DNA of 64,000 nucleotides from UBA7359 sp963976795 (lineage in GTDB: Bacteria; Pseudomonadota; Gammaproteobacteria; Eutrophobiales; Eutrophobiaceae), in assembly GCA_963976795.1 (NCBI GenBank), contig CAXBLT010000007.1, forward strand, positions 1-64,000, read 5' to 3'. Positions 36,125-45,175 of the stretch are shown in pieces; the stretch's first letter is position 1, and the number at the start of each line of letters is the position of its first letter. A program made the translations under genes and the position numbers. Under the pieces are notes generated by a model, which searched no databases, had not been told where the DNA came from, and saw nothing but the letters and a program-made list of their open reading frames with translations.

Positions 36125-36613
36125 TTAGTTTTTCTCGTAAACAATAAGGTCTTTGGTTAAACGCCAATCATTAGCTTCTATATGTGCATACCACTTACCT
36201 ACTGGTAGCCTGGATAAAGCACCTCGATAAAGGTTATTTTCAGTTAAAAATAAATTCGTGGTTTTATCTAAACCGGATCTGGTCGCATTCAGGAAAGAGA
36301 CTTGTATGCTAGTTGGAAAATTAAAATTTTCACTAGACTTTAATTGTATAAACACAATACCTTGTTCATTAATCAGGTTAATTTCTGCATCGAGCAAATA
36401 ACTTGATGCTGCTCGATCTCGTTCTAGCGTACGATTTATTTCCAAACCCTGCTTATAATAATCATCAACTACCAAACCATCATCTGATTTAACAGCAAGA
36501 ATAGTGGTAGCGATGCCACCAATAATCGCCAACATTGGAAAAAGAATAATTAACCAAACATAGTACTCTTTAAACCAGGGTTGTGTTTGTTCTGTATCTT
36601 GTATTAATTTCAT
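36125..36613 (-). CDS. fixH: FixH-family cbb3 oxidase accessory protein
   Basis: 162 aa. One N-terminal membrane helix (WLIILFPMLAIIGGIATTILAV) then a periplasmic beta domain. VDDYYKQGLEINRTLERDRAA is the conserved stretch of FixH/CcoH proteins, needed for assembly of cbb3 oxidase. It starts 4 bp before the stop of ccoG, so the two are translationally coupled. Last gene of the leftward cco operon. Confidence 0.92.
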   Translation of the reverse strand: MKLIQDTEQTQPWFKEYYVWLIILFPMLAIIGGIATTILAVKSDDGLVVDDYYKQGLEINRTLERDRAASSYLLDAEINLINEQGIVFIQLKSSENFNFPTSIQVSFLNATRSGLDKTTNLFLTENNLYRGALSRLPVGKWYAHIEANDWRLTKDLIVYEKN

Positions 36614-38034
36614 AGCAATGGTCCCAAAAACTTTCCGGTCTGTGTAATAGAGTGATCCTTACTATCCTTATTTGTAAGCGTGAAATATATATTGGTACTT
36701 CGCGCCTTTAAGTTTTCTTCTTTGGCACGAAGTCTCACTGGTAAGTCAAAAACACTCCCCGCTTTTACTGTGACGACTTCTTTATCTATAAGTAATATTA
36801 GACCACCAATGCCTTCTGCACTTATCTCAAATACATGGTCCTGATTGTCCATATTGATTAACTTTAAAGTATAGATATTTTCAATCAACCCTGAAGTCTC
36901 GCGATAAAGTTGATTACGATCACGGATAATATCCAGATCGATACTGTTGCGTTGGCTTACGGAATAGATAAACAAAGACGAGAACACTGCAAGAATAGCC
37001 ATATAAACAAATATACGCGGACGAAGTATGCGACTTGGTTTCCCATCTATTGTGTTTTGCGTTGTGTATCGTATAAGTCCTTTTGGGTAACTCATTTTGT
37101 CCATAACGTCATCACACACATCAATACAAGCCGAGCAACCTATGCATTCATATTGCAATCCATCTCTAATATCGATTCCTGTCGGACATACTTGTACACA
37201 CATGGTGCAATTTATGCAGTCACCCAGTGCTTTTTGTTTGTAATCCGTATGCGCATCTGAGCGTCTGGAACCACGCGGCTCACCTCGCTTTTCATCGTAA
37301 GAAATGATCAGGGTGTTTTTGTCAAACATGGCACTTTGAAAGCGCGCATAGGGGCACATATATTTACACACTTGTTCACGCATCCAGCCAGCATTGATGT
37401 AAGTTGCTAGTGTAAAAAAGGCAATCCAGAAGAACTCCCATCCTCCCAACTGTAAGGAAAAAAGATTCTGACTTAGAATTTCTTCAGAAGTAAAGTAAGA
37501 CACATAGGTAACTGCCGTTGCACCGGCAATAAGAAACCATAAAAAATGTTTTATCGTTTTACGTATTATTTTATCTACTGATAAACCCGCCTTGTCTAAC
37601 TTCATCTGTTTAATACGCGAACCTTCTACTTTTCGTTCTATCCATAAATAGACTTCTGTCCAGACAGTTTGCGGACAGGCATATCCACACCACAAGCGTC
37701 CTGCTAGTGCTGTAAAGAAAAAAAGGGTGAATGCGGCAAGGATCAATAAGAATGCTAATAACAGAAAGTCTTGCGGCCAAAATGTCAGCCAAAAAACATA
37801 AAACTTACGCGCAGGCAGATCGAACAATACTATTTGTCGGCCTTCCATCTCTAACCATGGCAAAATGAAATACAAAGATAGTAGTACTACAACCGATAAC
37901 GTTCTCAATAATGCAAATCGACCATGTACTTCGCGTGGATAAATCTTCTCTCGTTTTTCATACAGCGAGTGTTCGGTTGTATTAGCATCCTTTTTTTGCA
38001 AGAGAGATTTATTTTCACTTATGTTTGATTGCAT
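36610..38034 (-). CDS. ccoG: cbb3 oxidase accessory ferredoxin-like protein
   Basis: 474 aa. About five membrane helices, with GYACPQTVWTE near the third, and two 4Fe-4S sites: CINCTMCVQVCPTG and CIGCSACIDVCDD. CcoG (RdxA/FixG) reduces copper for insertion into the cbb3 oxidase. The C-terminal half is a periplasmic Ig-like domain. A 50-bp gap separates it from the 84-aa ORF upstream. Probably co-transcribed with ccoNOQP and fixH. Confidence 0.95.
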   Translation of the reverse strand: MQSNISENKSLLQKKDANTTEHSLYEKREKIYPREVHGRFALLRTLSVVVLLSLYFILPWLEMEGRQIVLFDLPARKFYVFWLTFWPQDFLLLAFLLILAAFTLFFFTALAGRLWCGYACPQTVWTEVYLWIERKVEGSRIKQMKLDKAGLSVDKIIRKTIKHFLWFLIAGATAVTYVSYFTSEEILSQNLFSLQLGGWEFFWIAFFTLATYINAGWMREQVCKYMCPYARFQSAMFDKNTLIISYDEKRGEPRGSRRSDAHTDYKQKALGDCINCTMCVQVCPTGIDIRDGLQYECIGCSACIDVCDDVMDKMSYPKGLIRYTTQNTIDGKPSRILRPRIFVYMAILAVFSSLFIYSVSQRNSIDLDIIRDRNQLYRETSGLIENIYTLKLINMDNQDHVFEISAEGIGGLILLIDKEVVTVKAGSVFDLPVRLRAKEENLKARSTNIYFTLTNKDSKDHSITQTGKFLGPLL

Positions 38035-38084
38035 GGAACACTTCTTTAATTTGATTATCAGTTTTGTTTTTCTGCCAGCTTAAT

Positions 38085-38339
38085 TTACTTTGTTGGATAG
38101 ATAAAAAGTGCTGATAACAAGCTAGAAGTTGCGGTTAGTAACCAAAAGAGCAAGAAACCGATCGAGTAGGCAGCAGTACGATTGACTTCAGGGAAACCGA
38201 CACAATACTTTAATTCTAATGGATCTATAACTGAAAAAAAGAAGCCGGTAGCAATACCGGCCATTAAAAATGAAAGCCACAATACTGTTGCTATCCTTTG
38301 CTTAAATGAGGTAGACCCGATACGTGCCCAAGCTTCCAT
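38085..38339 (-). CDS. Two-helix membrane protein of the cco operon
   Basis: 84 aa with helices at about 19-38 and 54-80. Lies between ccoP (7 bp upstream) and ccoG, so its cotranscription is nearly certain. No homologue with a known role is recognised; MEAWARIGSTSFKQRIATVLW is cytoplasmic in the predicted topology. Possibly an assembly or small accessory subunit of the oxidase, by position only. Confidence 0.7.
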   Translation of the reverse strand: MEAWARIGSTSFKQRIATVLWLSFLMAGIATGFFFSVIDPLELKYCVGFPEVNRTAAYSIGFLLFWLLTATSSLLSALFIYPTK

Positions 38340-38346
38340 AATGATT

Positions 38347-39252
38347 CTATTGTTTAGATAAACTAAATATATAGGCGGATAGAATATGTACTTTTGCTTC
38401 GCCTAAAAATTCTTTGTGTGCTGGCATCACACCACTTCTTCCTTTTATAATTGATTCCGTGATTTTCTTTTGAGAACCACCATAGAGCCAGATATCATCT
38501 GTTAAGTTCGGTGCACCGAACATAATATTACCTTTAGCTTCCATGCCATGGCAGACCGCACAATTCTTTTTATAAAGTTCACCACCCGATGAAGCGAGTA
38601 GAGCATCAACTTCGCGCCCGGATAGTTTTTCAACATAACTTGTTATATTGAAGATTTCTTCATGCTTCAGTATTTCTCCCCAAGCTGGCATCGCACCTTT
38701 GCGACCATGCATTAAGGTGGTCTTTATATTCTCTGGTGCACCACCATATAACCAGTCGTCATCACGTAAATTTGGATAACCTCTTGCTCCACGTGCATCG
38801 GATCCATGGCAGGTCGTGCAATAACTGGCATAGAGTCGTTCACCGATTTTTAATGCCGTTTCATCTTTCGCAAGTGTAGTAATTTCTGTATTCAGAAACT
38901 GTTGGTACAGTGGGCCATACTTGTCTTCTGCGACTTGCATCTCTTCTGCTAATTGATTCGTTTGTGTCCAACCTAGCACACCAGCATATGATCCCAGTCC
39001 TGGGTAAAAAATAAGATAGCCCACTCCCCATACTAGCGTGATGATAAACCAATAGAACCACCATGTTGGCAGTGGGTTATTCAACTCTTCAAGGTCACCA
39101 TCCCAAACATGTCCCATGGTCTCAGCTTTATCAGGATCTTCACCAGCTTCTCTTTTAGAGCATTTTATCAAGAAAACAAAAATCCCAATAATGCTTACGA
39201 TTGTTAACAGACTGATAAACCATGTCCAAAACCCACTTGAAAAATCAGCCAT
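38347..39252 (-). CDS. ccoP: cbb3 oxidase dihaem cytochrome c subunit III
   Basis: 301 aa. Two membrane helices near the N-terminus (about 7-27 and 60-80) and two c-type haem sites in the periplasmic part: CTTCHG and CAVCHG. Axial methionines are likely in KGAMPAWGE and SGVMPAHKE. Feeds electrons from cytochrome c to the catalytic subunit. Its ATG overlaps the end of ccoQ by 8 bp. Confidence 0.96.
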   Translation of the reverse strand: MADFSSGFWTWFISLLTIVSIIGIFVFLIKCSKREAGEDPDKAETMGHVWDGDLEELNNPLPTWWFYWFIITLVWGVGYLIFYPGLGSYAGVLGWTQTNQLAEEMQVAEDKYGPLYQQFLNTEITTLAKDETALKIGERLYASYCTTCHGSDARGARGYPNLRDDDWLYGGAPENIKTTLMHGRKGAMPAWGEILKHEEIFNITSYVEKLSGREVDALLASSGGELYKKNCAVCHGMEAKGNIMFGAPNLTDDIWLYGGSQKKITESIIKGRSGVMPAHKEFLGEAKVHILSAYIFSLSKQ

Positions 39253-39418
39253 GGTTTTCCTCCGCCGTAGTGTTCTTTTTTAATGGATCTTCTGTCTCTT
39301 CAAATGGAATTTGTGCGGCTTTATCAAATTCATCTTTGTTTTCACGAAATACCCATACCACTATTCCTAAAAACACCAGTGCTACAAATACTGTCCACAT
39401 TGAAAATAATAAACTCAT
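39245..39418 (-). CDS. ccoQ: cbb3 oxidase small subunit IV
   Basis: 57 aa: MSLLFSMWTVFVALVFLG begins a single membrane helix, then WVFRENKDEFDKAAQIPF, a typical CcoQ end. It lies between ccoO and ccoP with an overlap of 8 bp into ccoP. Stabilises the complex. It is short and easy to miss by gene finders. Confidence 0.92.
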   Translation of the reverse strand: MSLLFSMWTVFVALVFLGIVVWVFRENKDEFDKAAQIPFEETEDPLKKNTTAEENHG

Positions 39419-39426
39419 CTAATTTC

Positions 39427-40041
39427 TCATCGTCTGGTTTTAACTGAAGTACCTAGCACTTGCAGATAGGCAATCACTGCATCCATTTGGCTTTTACCTT
39501 TTAACGCTGCTGGTGCCGCATTGATTTCTTCATCGCTATAAGGTGCACCTAGATTACGTAACACTGTCATCTTCGATTTAATATTGCTGCTATCAAGCAT
39601 TGTTGTTTCGAACCAGGGATAGCCCGGCATGATGGATTCGGGCACAACGTCACGTGGATTATTTAAATGCACGCGATGCCACTCATCACTGTAACGTCCT
39701 CCGACACGATGTAGATCGGGCCCTGTTCTTTTTGATCCCCATTGAAATGGGCGGTCGTAAACAAACTCACCTGCTAAAGAGTAATGACCGTAGCGCTCTA
39801 CTTCCGCACGGAAAGGTCGAATCATTTGTGAATGACAGAGATAACAACCTTCACTGACATAAATATCCCGACCTGAGAGTTGCAAGGCAGAATACGGTTT
39901 TAAGCCTTCTACCGGTTCTGTGGTTGAGTCCATAAAGAACAGTGGAATAATCTGAACCAGTCCACCGACGCTTATCATCAAAACGATTAAGAACATCATC
40001 AAACCAATGTTTCTTTCTATTTGTGTATGTTTTAAAGCCAT
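39427..40041 (-). CDS. ccoO: cbb3 oxidase monohaem cytochrome c subunit II
   Basis: 204 aa. One N-terminal membrane helix (LMMFLIVLMISVGGLVQIIPL) and a c-type haem site in EGCYLCHSQMIRPFR near residue 65. Axial methionine probably in ESIMPGYPWF. Carries electrons to CcoN. 12 bp after ccoN. Confidence 0.96.
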   Translation of the reverse strand: MALKHTQIERNIGLMMFLIVLMISVGGLVQIIPLFFMDSTTEPVEGLKPYSALQLSGRDIYVSEGCYLCHSQMIRPFRAEVERYGHYSLAGEFVYDRPFQWGSKRTGPDLHRVGGRYSDEWHRVHLNNPRDVVPESIMPGYPWFETTMLDSSNIKSKMTVLRNLGAPYSDEEINAAPAALKGKSQMDAVIAYLQVLGTSVKTRR

Positions 40042-40053
40042 AATGTCGTTTCC

Positions 40054-41475
40054 TTAATGCGCGCCAACTGGCTCTGGTATGACAGCAGTTATTGGTTTGC
40101 TACCAGCGACTGTCTTCCATAGGTTGTACGCCATCACCAGAGTTCCAGCGAGGAATAAACCGCCGCCCAGAAAGCGAATAATGTAAAAAGGATGCATGGC
40201 TTCGACAGACTCAACAAAACTGTAGGTTAATGTACCGTCGTCATTCACCGCGCGCCACATTAAACCTTGCATAATACCTGCAACCCACATGGCGACGATG
40301 TAAAAAACGATGCCTATGGTTGATATCCAAAAGTGAACTTCGATCAATTTGACACTGTAGATCGTGCGTCCGTATAACCGAGGAATTAAATAGTACATAG
40401 AACCGAGACTGATAAAGGCTACCCAACCAAGAGCACCTGAATGCACATGTCCAATAGTCCAATCGGTATAATGCGATAATGCGTTGACCGTTTTTATCGC
40501 CATCATCGGACCTTCAAAGGTAGACATACCATAGAACGATAGTGAAACAATGAGCATTCGTAAAACGGGATCGGTACGTAATTTATGCCAGGCACCGGAG
40601 AGAGTCATTATGCCGTTGATCATGCCTCCCCATGAAGGTGCTAATAATATGATCGACATCACCATACCAAGTGATTGTGCCCAATCAGGTAGTGCTGTGT
40701 AATGAAGGTGGTGCGGGCCGGCCCAGATATAGGTAAAGGTAAGTGCCCAAAAGTGCACAATAGATAATCGATATGAATAGACGGGTCGATTAGCTAACTT
40801 GGGGATAAAATAATACATCATGCCAAGAAAACCAGAAGTCAGAAAGAAACCTACCGCATTATGTCCGTACCACCATTGCACCATTGCATCCTGAACACCG
40901 GCGTAAATTGAATAGGATTTTACAAAACTGACCGGTACAGCAAGACTATTGAAAATATGTAGCACTGCAATAGTGATGATATATGCGGCAAAGAACCAGT
41001 TTGCTACGTAGATATGTTTTATTTTTCTATTGATAATCGTACCAAAAAATACGTAAGCATAGGCGACCCAAACAACTGTTATCAGAATATCGATAGGCCA
41101 TTCAAGCTCTGCATATTCTTTTGATGATGTAATACCTAGCGGTAGTGTTATTGCTGCCAAAACAATGACTAACTGCCAACCCCAAAAGGTAAATGCAGCA
41201 AGCTTGTCGCTGCATAAACGCACATGACAGGTACGTTGTACAATATAATAAGATGTTGAAAAAAGTGCTGAGCCACCAAAAGCAAAGATTACCGCATTCG
41301 TATGCAAGGGACGCAATCGACCAAAGGTCAACCATGGGATATCAAAGTTTAAAGATGGCCAGGCGAGCTGTGCTGCAATAAAGACACCAACCAGCATACC
41401 AACGATACCCCATACTATCGTCATGATGGCGAACTGACGAACTACTTTATAATTATATGTCTCGTTAGCGGTCAT
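40054..41475 (-). CDS. ccoN: cbb3 oxidase catalytic subunit I
   Basis: 473 aa with 12 membrane helices. Reduces oxygen with high affinity and pumps protons. Histidine-bearing stretches for haem b, haem b3 and CuB are present: RPLHTNAVIFAFGG, WWYGHNAVGFFLT, AGPHHLHYTALPDW, and GHVHSGALGW. The preceding small ORF's stop overlaps the ccoN ATG (ATGA), so ccoN is translated after it. A perfect Fnr box lies about 240-250 bp upstream. Confidence 0.97.
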   Translation of the reverse strand: MTANETYNYKVVRQFAIMTIVWGIVGMLVGVFIAAQLAWPSLNFDIPWLTFGRLRPLHTNAVIFAFGGSALFSTSYYIVQRTCHVRLCSDKLAAFTFWGWQLVIVLAAITLPLGITSSKEYAELEWPIDILITVVWVAYAYVFFGTIINRKIKHIYVANWFFAAYIITIAVLHIFNSLAVPVSFVKSYSIYAGVQDAMVQWWYGHNAVGFFLTSGFLGMMYYFIPKLANRPVYSYRLSIVHFWALTFTYIWAGPHHLHYTALPDWAQSLGMVMSIILLAPSWGGMINGIMTLSGAWHKLRTDPVLRMLIVSLSFYGMSTFEGPMMAIKTVNALSHYTDWTIGHVHSGALGWVAFISLGSMYYLIPRLYGRTIYSVKLIEVHFWISTIGIVFYIVAMWVAGIMQGLMWRAVNDDGTLTYSFVESVEAMHPFYIIRFLGGGLFLAGTLVMAYNLWKTVAGSKPITAVIPEPVGAH

Positions 41476-41645
41476 AGTGTCAGCCCCTGTTTTATTCTAG
41501 TCATTAAGAATTCATCCCGTCGCAAAGTTTGATTACTGTGCAATTGACCCTTTAGAAAATTTATTCTTATAGAGAGAAATAATAAAATAGCTGTGATTAA
41601 CATGGTGGCAATTAAAATAAACAGCAATAAATTCGTTACAGTCAT
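41472..41645 (-). CDS. Unannotated 57-aa membrane peptide ORF coupled to ccoN
   Basis: 57 codons plus stop. MTVTNLLLFILIATMLITAI begins a single hydrophobic helix (about 5-27); the tail INFLKGQLHSNQTLRR is positively charged. Its stop TGA overlaps the ccoN start as ATGA, a strong sign of translational coupling. No recognisable similarity to CcoQ or CcoM. Ribosome binding site is weak (ACGAG right before ATG). It would be first in the transcript after the Fnr box. Confidence 0.6.
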   Translation of the reverse strand: MTVTNLLLFILIATMLITAILLFLSIRINFLKGQLHSNQTLRRDEFLMTRIKQGLTL

Positions 41646-41683
41646 CTCGTTATTCGCAAATTGATAATATTTTTTAATGCTAA

Positions 41684-41689
41684 TGATTA
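41684..41689 (-). promoter_or_regulatory. Possible -10 of the cco promoter
   Basis: TAATCA on the minus strand, about 33 bp (centre to centre) from the Fnr box, which fits a class II Fnr-activated promoter. The transcript would start near 41677. Confidence 0.4.
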
Positions 41690-41712
41690 TTCAGGATTGC
41701 GCAGCTATGATT

Positions 41713-41726
41713 TTGATCCAGATCAA
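41713..41726. promoter_or_regulatory. Perfect Fnr box TTGAT-CCAG-ATCAA
   Basis: Exact match to the Fnr/Anr consensus TTGAT-N4-ATCAA between the divergent ccoN operon and ccoI. It is palindromic, so it can serve either side: 68 bp from the small ORF's start on the left, 63 bp from ccoI's on the right. The window encodes a Fnr with an intact iron-sulphur cysteine set. Confidence 0.85.
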
Positions 41727-41788
41727 GAAATATTGCATCGCAGTAAATTAACCATTTTTGAGAGTAATTTATTCGCTAGAATGACGAT

Positions 41789-44215
41789 ATGCCAAACAAC
41801 TGCTTCCATTGTGGTGAATTTATCCCAGCTCATCTAAACATAATTGTTAAGATCGACAGCCAAGATCGAGAAATGTGTTGTCATGGCTGTAGCGCCGTCG
41901 CCGAGCAGATAATTGAATTTGGGCTAGTTGATTACTATCGACACCGCACCCAACTCCCGCAAAAACCTGATGAGATCATCCCGGATGATTTAAAAAAACT
42001 CGCGATATTCAATAATCCACAAATACAAACAGAGTTTGTCAGTGTCAATGACGACACCACAAAAGAAGCGCGATTAATTATTGAAGGAATCAATTGCCCT
42101 GCCTGTGTTTGGCTGATTGAATCACGACTCGCCTCTTTAACAGGCGTGAAACAAGTCAGCGTAAATTATTCGACACAACGCACTCGCGTCTGTTGGCAGG
42201 AAACTGAAATTTCCTTGAGCAATATTCTTTCTGCAATTTCCAAACTCGGATATTCCGCTCAACCATACAACCATAAACAACGGGAATTAATTTTCGACAA
42301 TGAGCGCAAGTCGCAACTCATACGCCTCGGAATTGCTGGCTTATTCGGTATGCAAGTAATGATGATTGCTATTGCACTTTACTTTGGGGATGTGTCAGGA
42401 ATTGATTATCAATATCGTGTTTTCTTTCACTGGATCAGTCTTATCTTAACATTGCCAGTATTGATTTATTCCGGGCGCTCATTATTTATCGGTGCGCTTC
42501 GCGATTTAAAAAATAAACGCCTAGGTATGGATGTGCCCATCGTACTTGGTTTATCTATTGCTTTTTTCAGTAGTTTAATGGCAACCATTCAAAATAACGG
42601 ACATGTCTTTTATGACGCCATTGTTATGTTTATTTTCTTTATTCTTGGTGGTCGTTATTTTGAATTTTTGAGCCGTCGTAAATCAACAGCTTATCTAGAT
42701 AAAGTTTCATCAATTCTACCATTATCTGCGCTACGTGTTCTTAGTCAGGGAGAAAATGAGACTGTTGAATTGAATCGTTTAGCCGTTGCTGACAAAGTCC
42801 TGATTAGGCCTGGAGAGGTGATCCCTGTCGATGGTGATATCTATGAAGGTTGTTCTTCTGTTAATGAATCGCTTATTACAGGTGAGAGTATGCCTGTGAC
42901 TAAAAATATCGGTATGCATGTAATAGGCGGAAGTACCAATATTGAATCACCTTTATATATTAAGGTCACTCATGTCGGTGAACACACCGTGCTTTCAAAT
43001 ATAGCACGCATTATTGATAAGGCGAGTAGCAATAAATCGGCCTCTGTCTTACTGGCAAATAGAGTCGTATCTGTGTTTATCACTTGTTTACTTCTGATTG
43101 CCGGTCTCGTTGCCTGTTATTGGTATCATGTCGATCAAAGTCAATGGTTGTCAATTACGATAACGGTGCTCGTCGTGAGTTGCCCCTGCGCATTGTCACT
43201 TGCCACGCCAACCGCATTTTCATCTGCGGCAGCGACACTGATGCAGCACGGTATTGCATTAATTAATAATGATGCAATAGAAAAAATATCAAAATCTAAT
43301 TGTTTCGTATTTGATAAAACAGGAACGCTGACAAAAGGCGAGCTAGAACTCGTTAAGATTGATGTTTTGCACCCTGGTTACAATGAAGATGATGTTTTGA
43401 GAATTGCAGCGGCACTTGAATCGGCATCTGAACATCCGTTGGCAAAGGCTATTTCGAGTGCAGCAGAAAAGCTAGAAAGACGCCATGCGTACAATATCAA
43501 GAATCACCCGGGACAGGGTATTAGCGGTGAAAGCGAAGGAGTCTGGTTTATTGGCACAGAACGTTTTGTTAACTCTCATTGCCCTGATTGTAGTGACCAT
43601 ATACAAGATCCGTCTGAACCATTAAGAAAGATAGTATTAGCGAATGCTGAATCAATAATAGCACTCTTTTATTTTAACGATGAGTTACGTGATGATAGCC
43701 AATCATTAATTGATTTTTTGCATAAGCAACACAAAAAGGTGATTTTAATGAGTGGCGACCATGCAACTATCGTAAGTAAAGTTACAGAGAAACTTGGTAT
43801 TAACGAATATCAAGCGGAATTAAACCCGAAAGATAAACTGAATAATATTGCTAAATTACAAGCTGACGGCTTTCAAATCTGCATGGTCGGTGATGGTATT
43901 AATGATGCTCCGGCTTTTTCTCAATCCGACGTCGCTATAGCAATGACTGATGCCAGTGATATAACCAAGCTGAACGCTGATATGTTGCTGCTAAACAATA
44001 AGATTGGATCGTTAATAACAATGTTGAAAATTGTGCATAAAACAAACCAAACTGTACATATTAATTACATCTGGGCGCTTAGCTATAATATAATTGCATT
44101 ACCCTTTGCTATAGCAGGTTTTGTAACACCCTGGATGGCGGCGTTAGGTATGTCATTAAGCTCATTGATTGTTGTTGTTAATGCAACGAGAATAAGCACA
44201 ACTCAATATTCTTAA
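41789..44215 (+). CDS. ccoI: Copper-translocating P-type ATPase for cbb3 oxidase
   Basis: 808 aa. Exports or delivers copper to the oxidase. N-terminal zinc-finger-like CFHCG and CCHGC, then the HMA metal-binding motif INCPACVWLIE, eight membrane helices with the metal site SCPCALSLATPTA, phosphorylation site DKTGTLT and hinge GDGINDAPAFS. Length and double cysteine-rich N-terminus fit the CcoI/FixI branch. Followed 12 bp later by ccoS. Confidence 0.96.
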   Translation: MPNNCFHCGEFIPAHLNIIVKIDSQDREMCCHGCSAVAEQIIEFGLVDYYRHRTQLPQKPDEIIPDDLKKLAIFNNPQIQTEFVSVNDDTTKEARLIIEGINCPACVWLIESRLASLTGVKQVSVNYSTQRTRVCWQETEISLSNILSAISKLGYSAQPYNHKQRELIFDNERKSQLIRLGIAGLFGMQVMMIAIALYFGDVSGIDYQYRVFFHWISLILTLPVLIYSGRSLFIGALRDLKNKRLGMDVPIVLGLSIAFFSSLMATIQNNGHVFYDAIVMFIFFILGGRYFEFLSRRKSTAYLDKVSSILPLSALRVLSQGENETVELNRLAVADKVLIRPGEVIPVDGDIYEGCSSVNESLITGESMPVTKNIGMHVIGGSTNIESPLYIKVTHVGEHTVLSNIARIIDKASSNKSASVLLANRVVSVFITCLLLIAGLVACYWYHVDQSQWLSITITVLVVSCPCALSLATPTAFSSAAATLMQHGIALINNDAIEKISKSNCFVFDKTGTLTKGELELVKIDVLHPGYNEDDVLRIAAALESASEHPLAKAISSAAEKLERRHAYNIKNHPGQGISGESEGVWFIGTERFVNSHCPDCSDHIQDPSEPLRKIVLANAESIIALFYFNDELRDDSQSLIDFLHKQHKKVILMSGDHATIVSKVTEKLGINEYQAELNPKDKLNNIAKLQADGFQICMVGDGINDAPAFSQSDVAIAMTDASDITKLNADMLLLNNKIGSLITMLKIVHKTNQTVHINYIWALSYNIIALPFAIAGFVTPWMAALGMSLSSLIVVVNATRISTTQYS

Positions 44216-44227
44216 ACTCATGTTCAT

Positions 44228-44380
44228 ATGGAAATAATATTCTTATTAATTATTGTCTCTTTGGCATTTATTGCCCTACTCGCAGGTGTTTTATTCTGGG
44301 CAATTCGATCAGGTCAATTTGATGATCTGGATGGCCATGGCCACCAAATTCTGATGGATGATGATGACTCCCCCAATTAA
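44228..44380 (+). CDS. ccoS: cbb3 oxidase maturation protein CcoS
   Basis: 50 aa. MEIIFLLIIVSLAFIALLAG is a single membrane helix, followed by FWAIRSGQFDDLDG, the signature of CcoS, then an acidic end (MDDDDSPN). Needed for cofactor insertion. Follows ccoI by 12 bp in the same direction and converges on the SafE-type gene 19 bp on. Confidence 0.94.
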   Translation: MEIIFLLIIVSLAFIALLAGVLFWAIRSGQFDDLDGHGHQILMDDDDSPN

Positions 44381-44399
44381 CTTAAAAGTATAAATACTA

Positions 44400-45131
44400 T
44401 TAGTGATGTTGATGTTCTGTAGAAGCTGATGTTGTATGTTGGTGATGCTTTGAAAAGTATAACGTCGAAACAGGCAAGCTAATTGCGATTAGTATTAATA
44501 ACACAGAGGTTATCCATTTAAATTTAATATTTTTTTTCAGTGTATTTAGATATCCTGAGAAATATCCTGCCGTTAACATTCCGGGCAGCGTTCCTAATCC
44601 AAAGAGAAACATCACTAACATCCCTTGCCAGCTTGTACCCATTGTTAAACTCAACAATAACGCTGAATAAACTAATCCGCATGGTAACCACCCCCAAAGC
44701 ATACCCATGAATAAAGCGCGCCATTGCGTAGTGATTGGGTAAAAATGTTTGCCGAAGGGTTGAATGAAACGCCATAACTTCATCCCCAGAGACTCTATCA
44801 ATTTATTAGATGAAAACAGGCCTAGTATATTTAATGCAAGTGCAATCAAGACAAATGCAGCAATACACTGCAAAATAAAATGCATGTTAATTTCTTGCGA
44901 AAAACCAACAAACTGTTTACCTATAAACCCTGCCAAAAAACCCGCTATCGAATAACTGCATATACGTCCTGAGTTGTATGCCAAGCTCCGTTTGAATTTA
45001 GCAAGCTGTTGTCCTGTTTTTACTTCCTCTGGAGCAATTATCAATGCACTTAGAATTCCGCCACACATACCAATACAATGTGCCGTACTTACCAACCCCA
45101 GATTAAAAGCAATAATGAATGTTACGAACAT
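44400..45131 (-). CDS. Sulphite-exporter-like TauE/SafE membrane protein (COG2836, cco-linked)
   Basis: 243 aa, six to seven helices. STAHCIGMCGGILSAL near 16-31 holds cysteines that could bind copper; the C-terminus is histidine-rich (HHQHTTSASTEHQHH). This subfamily is regularly found with ccoGHIS, so copper handling for the oxidase is likely rather than sulphite export. 44 bp upstream is the end of fnr on the same strand. Confidence 0.85.
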   Translation of the reverse strand: MFVTFIIAFNLGLVSTAHCIGMCGGILSALIIAPEEVKTGQQLAKFKRSLAYNSGRICSYSIAGFLAGFIGKQFVGFSQEINMHFILQCIAAFVLIALALNILGLFSSNKLIESLGMKLWRFIQPFGKHFYPITTQWRALFMGMLWGWLPCGLVYSALLLSLTMGTSWQGMLVMFLFGLGTLPGMLTAGYFSGYLNTLKKNIKFKWITSVLLILIAISLPVSTLYFSKHHQHTTSASTEHQHH

Positions 45132-45175
45132 TTTGTTTTTTACGGCAATACCAATACGATAAAAAAATAATTAGG

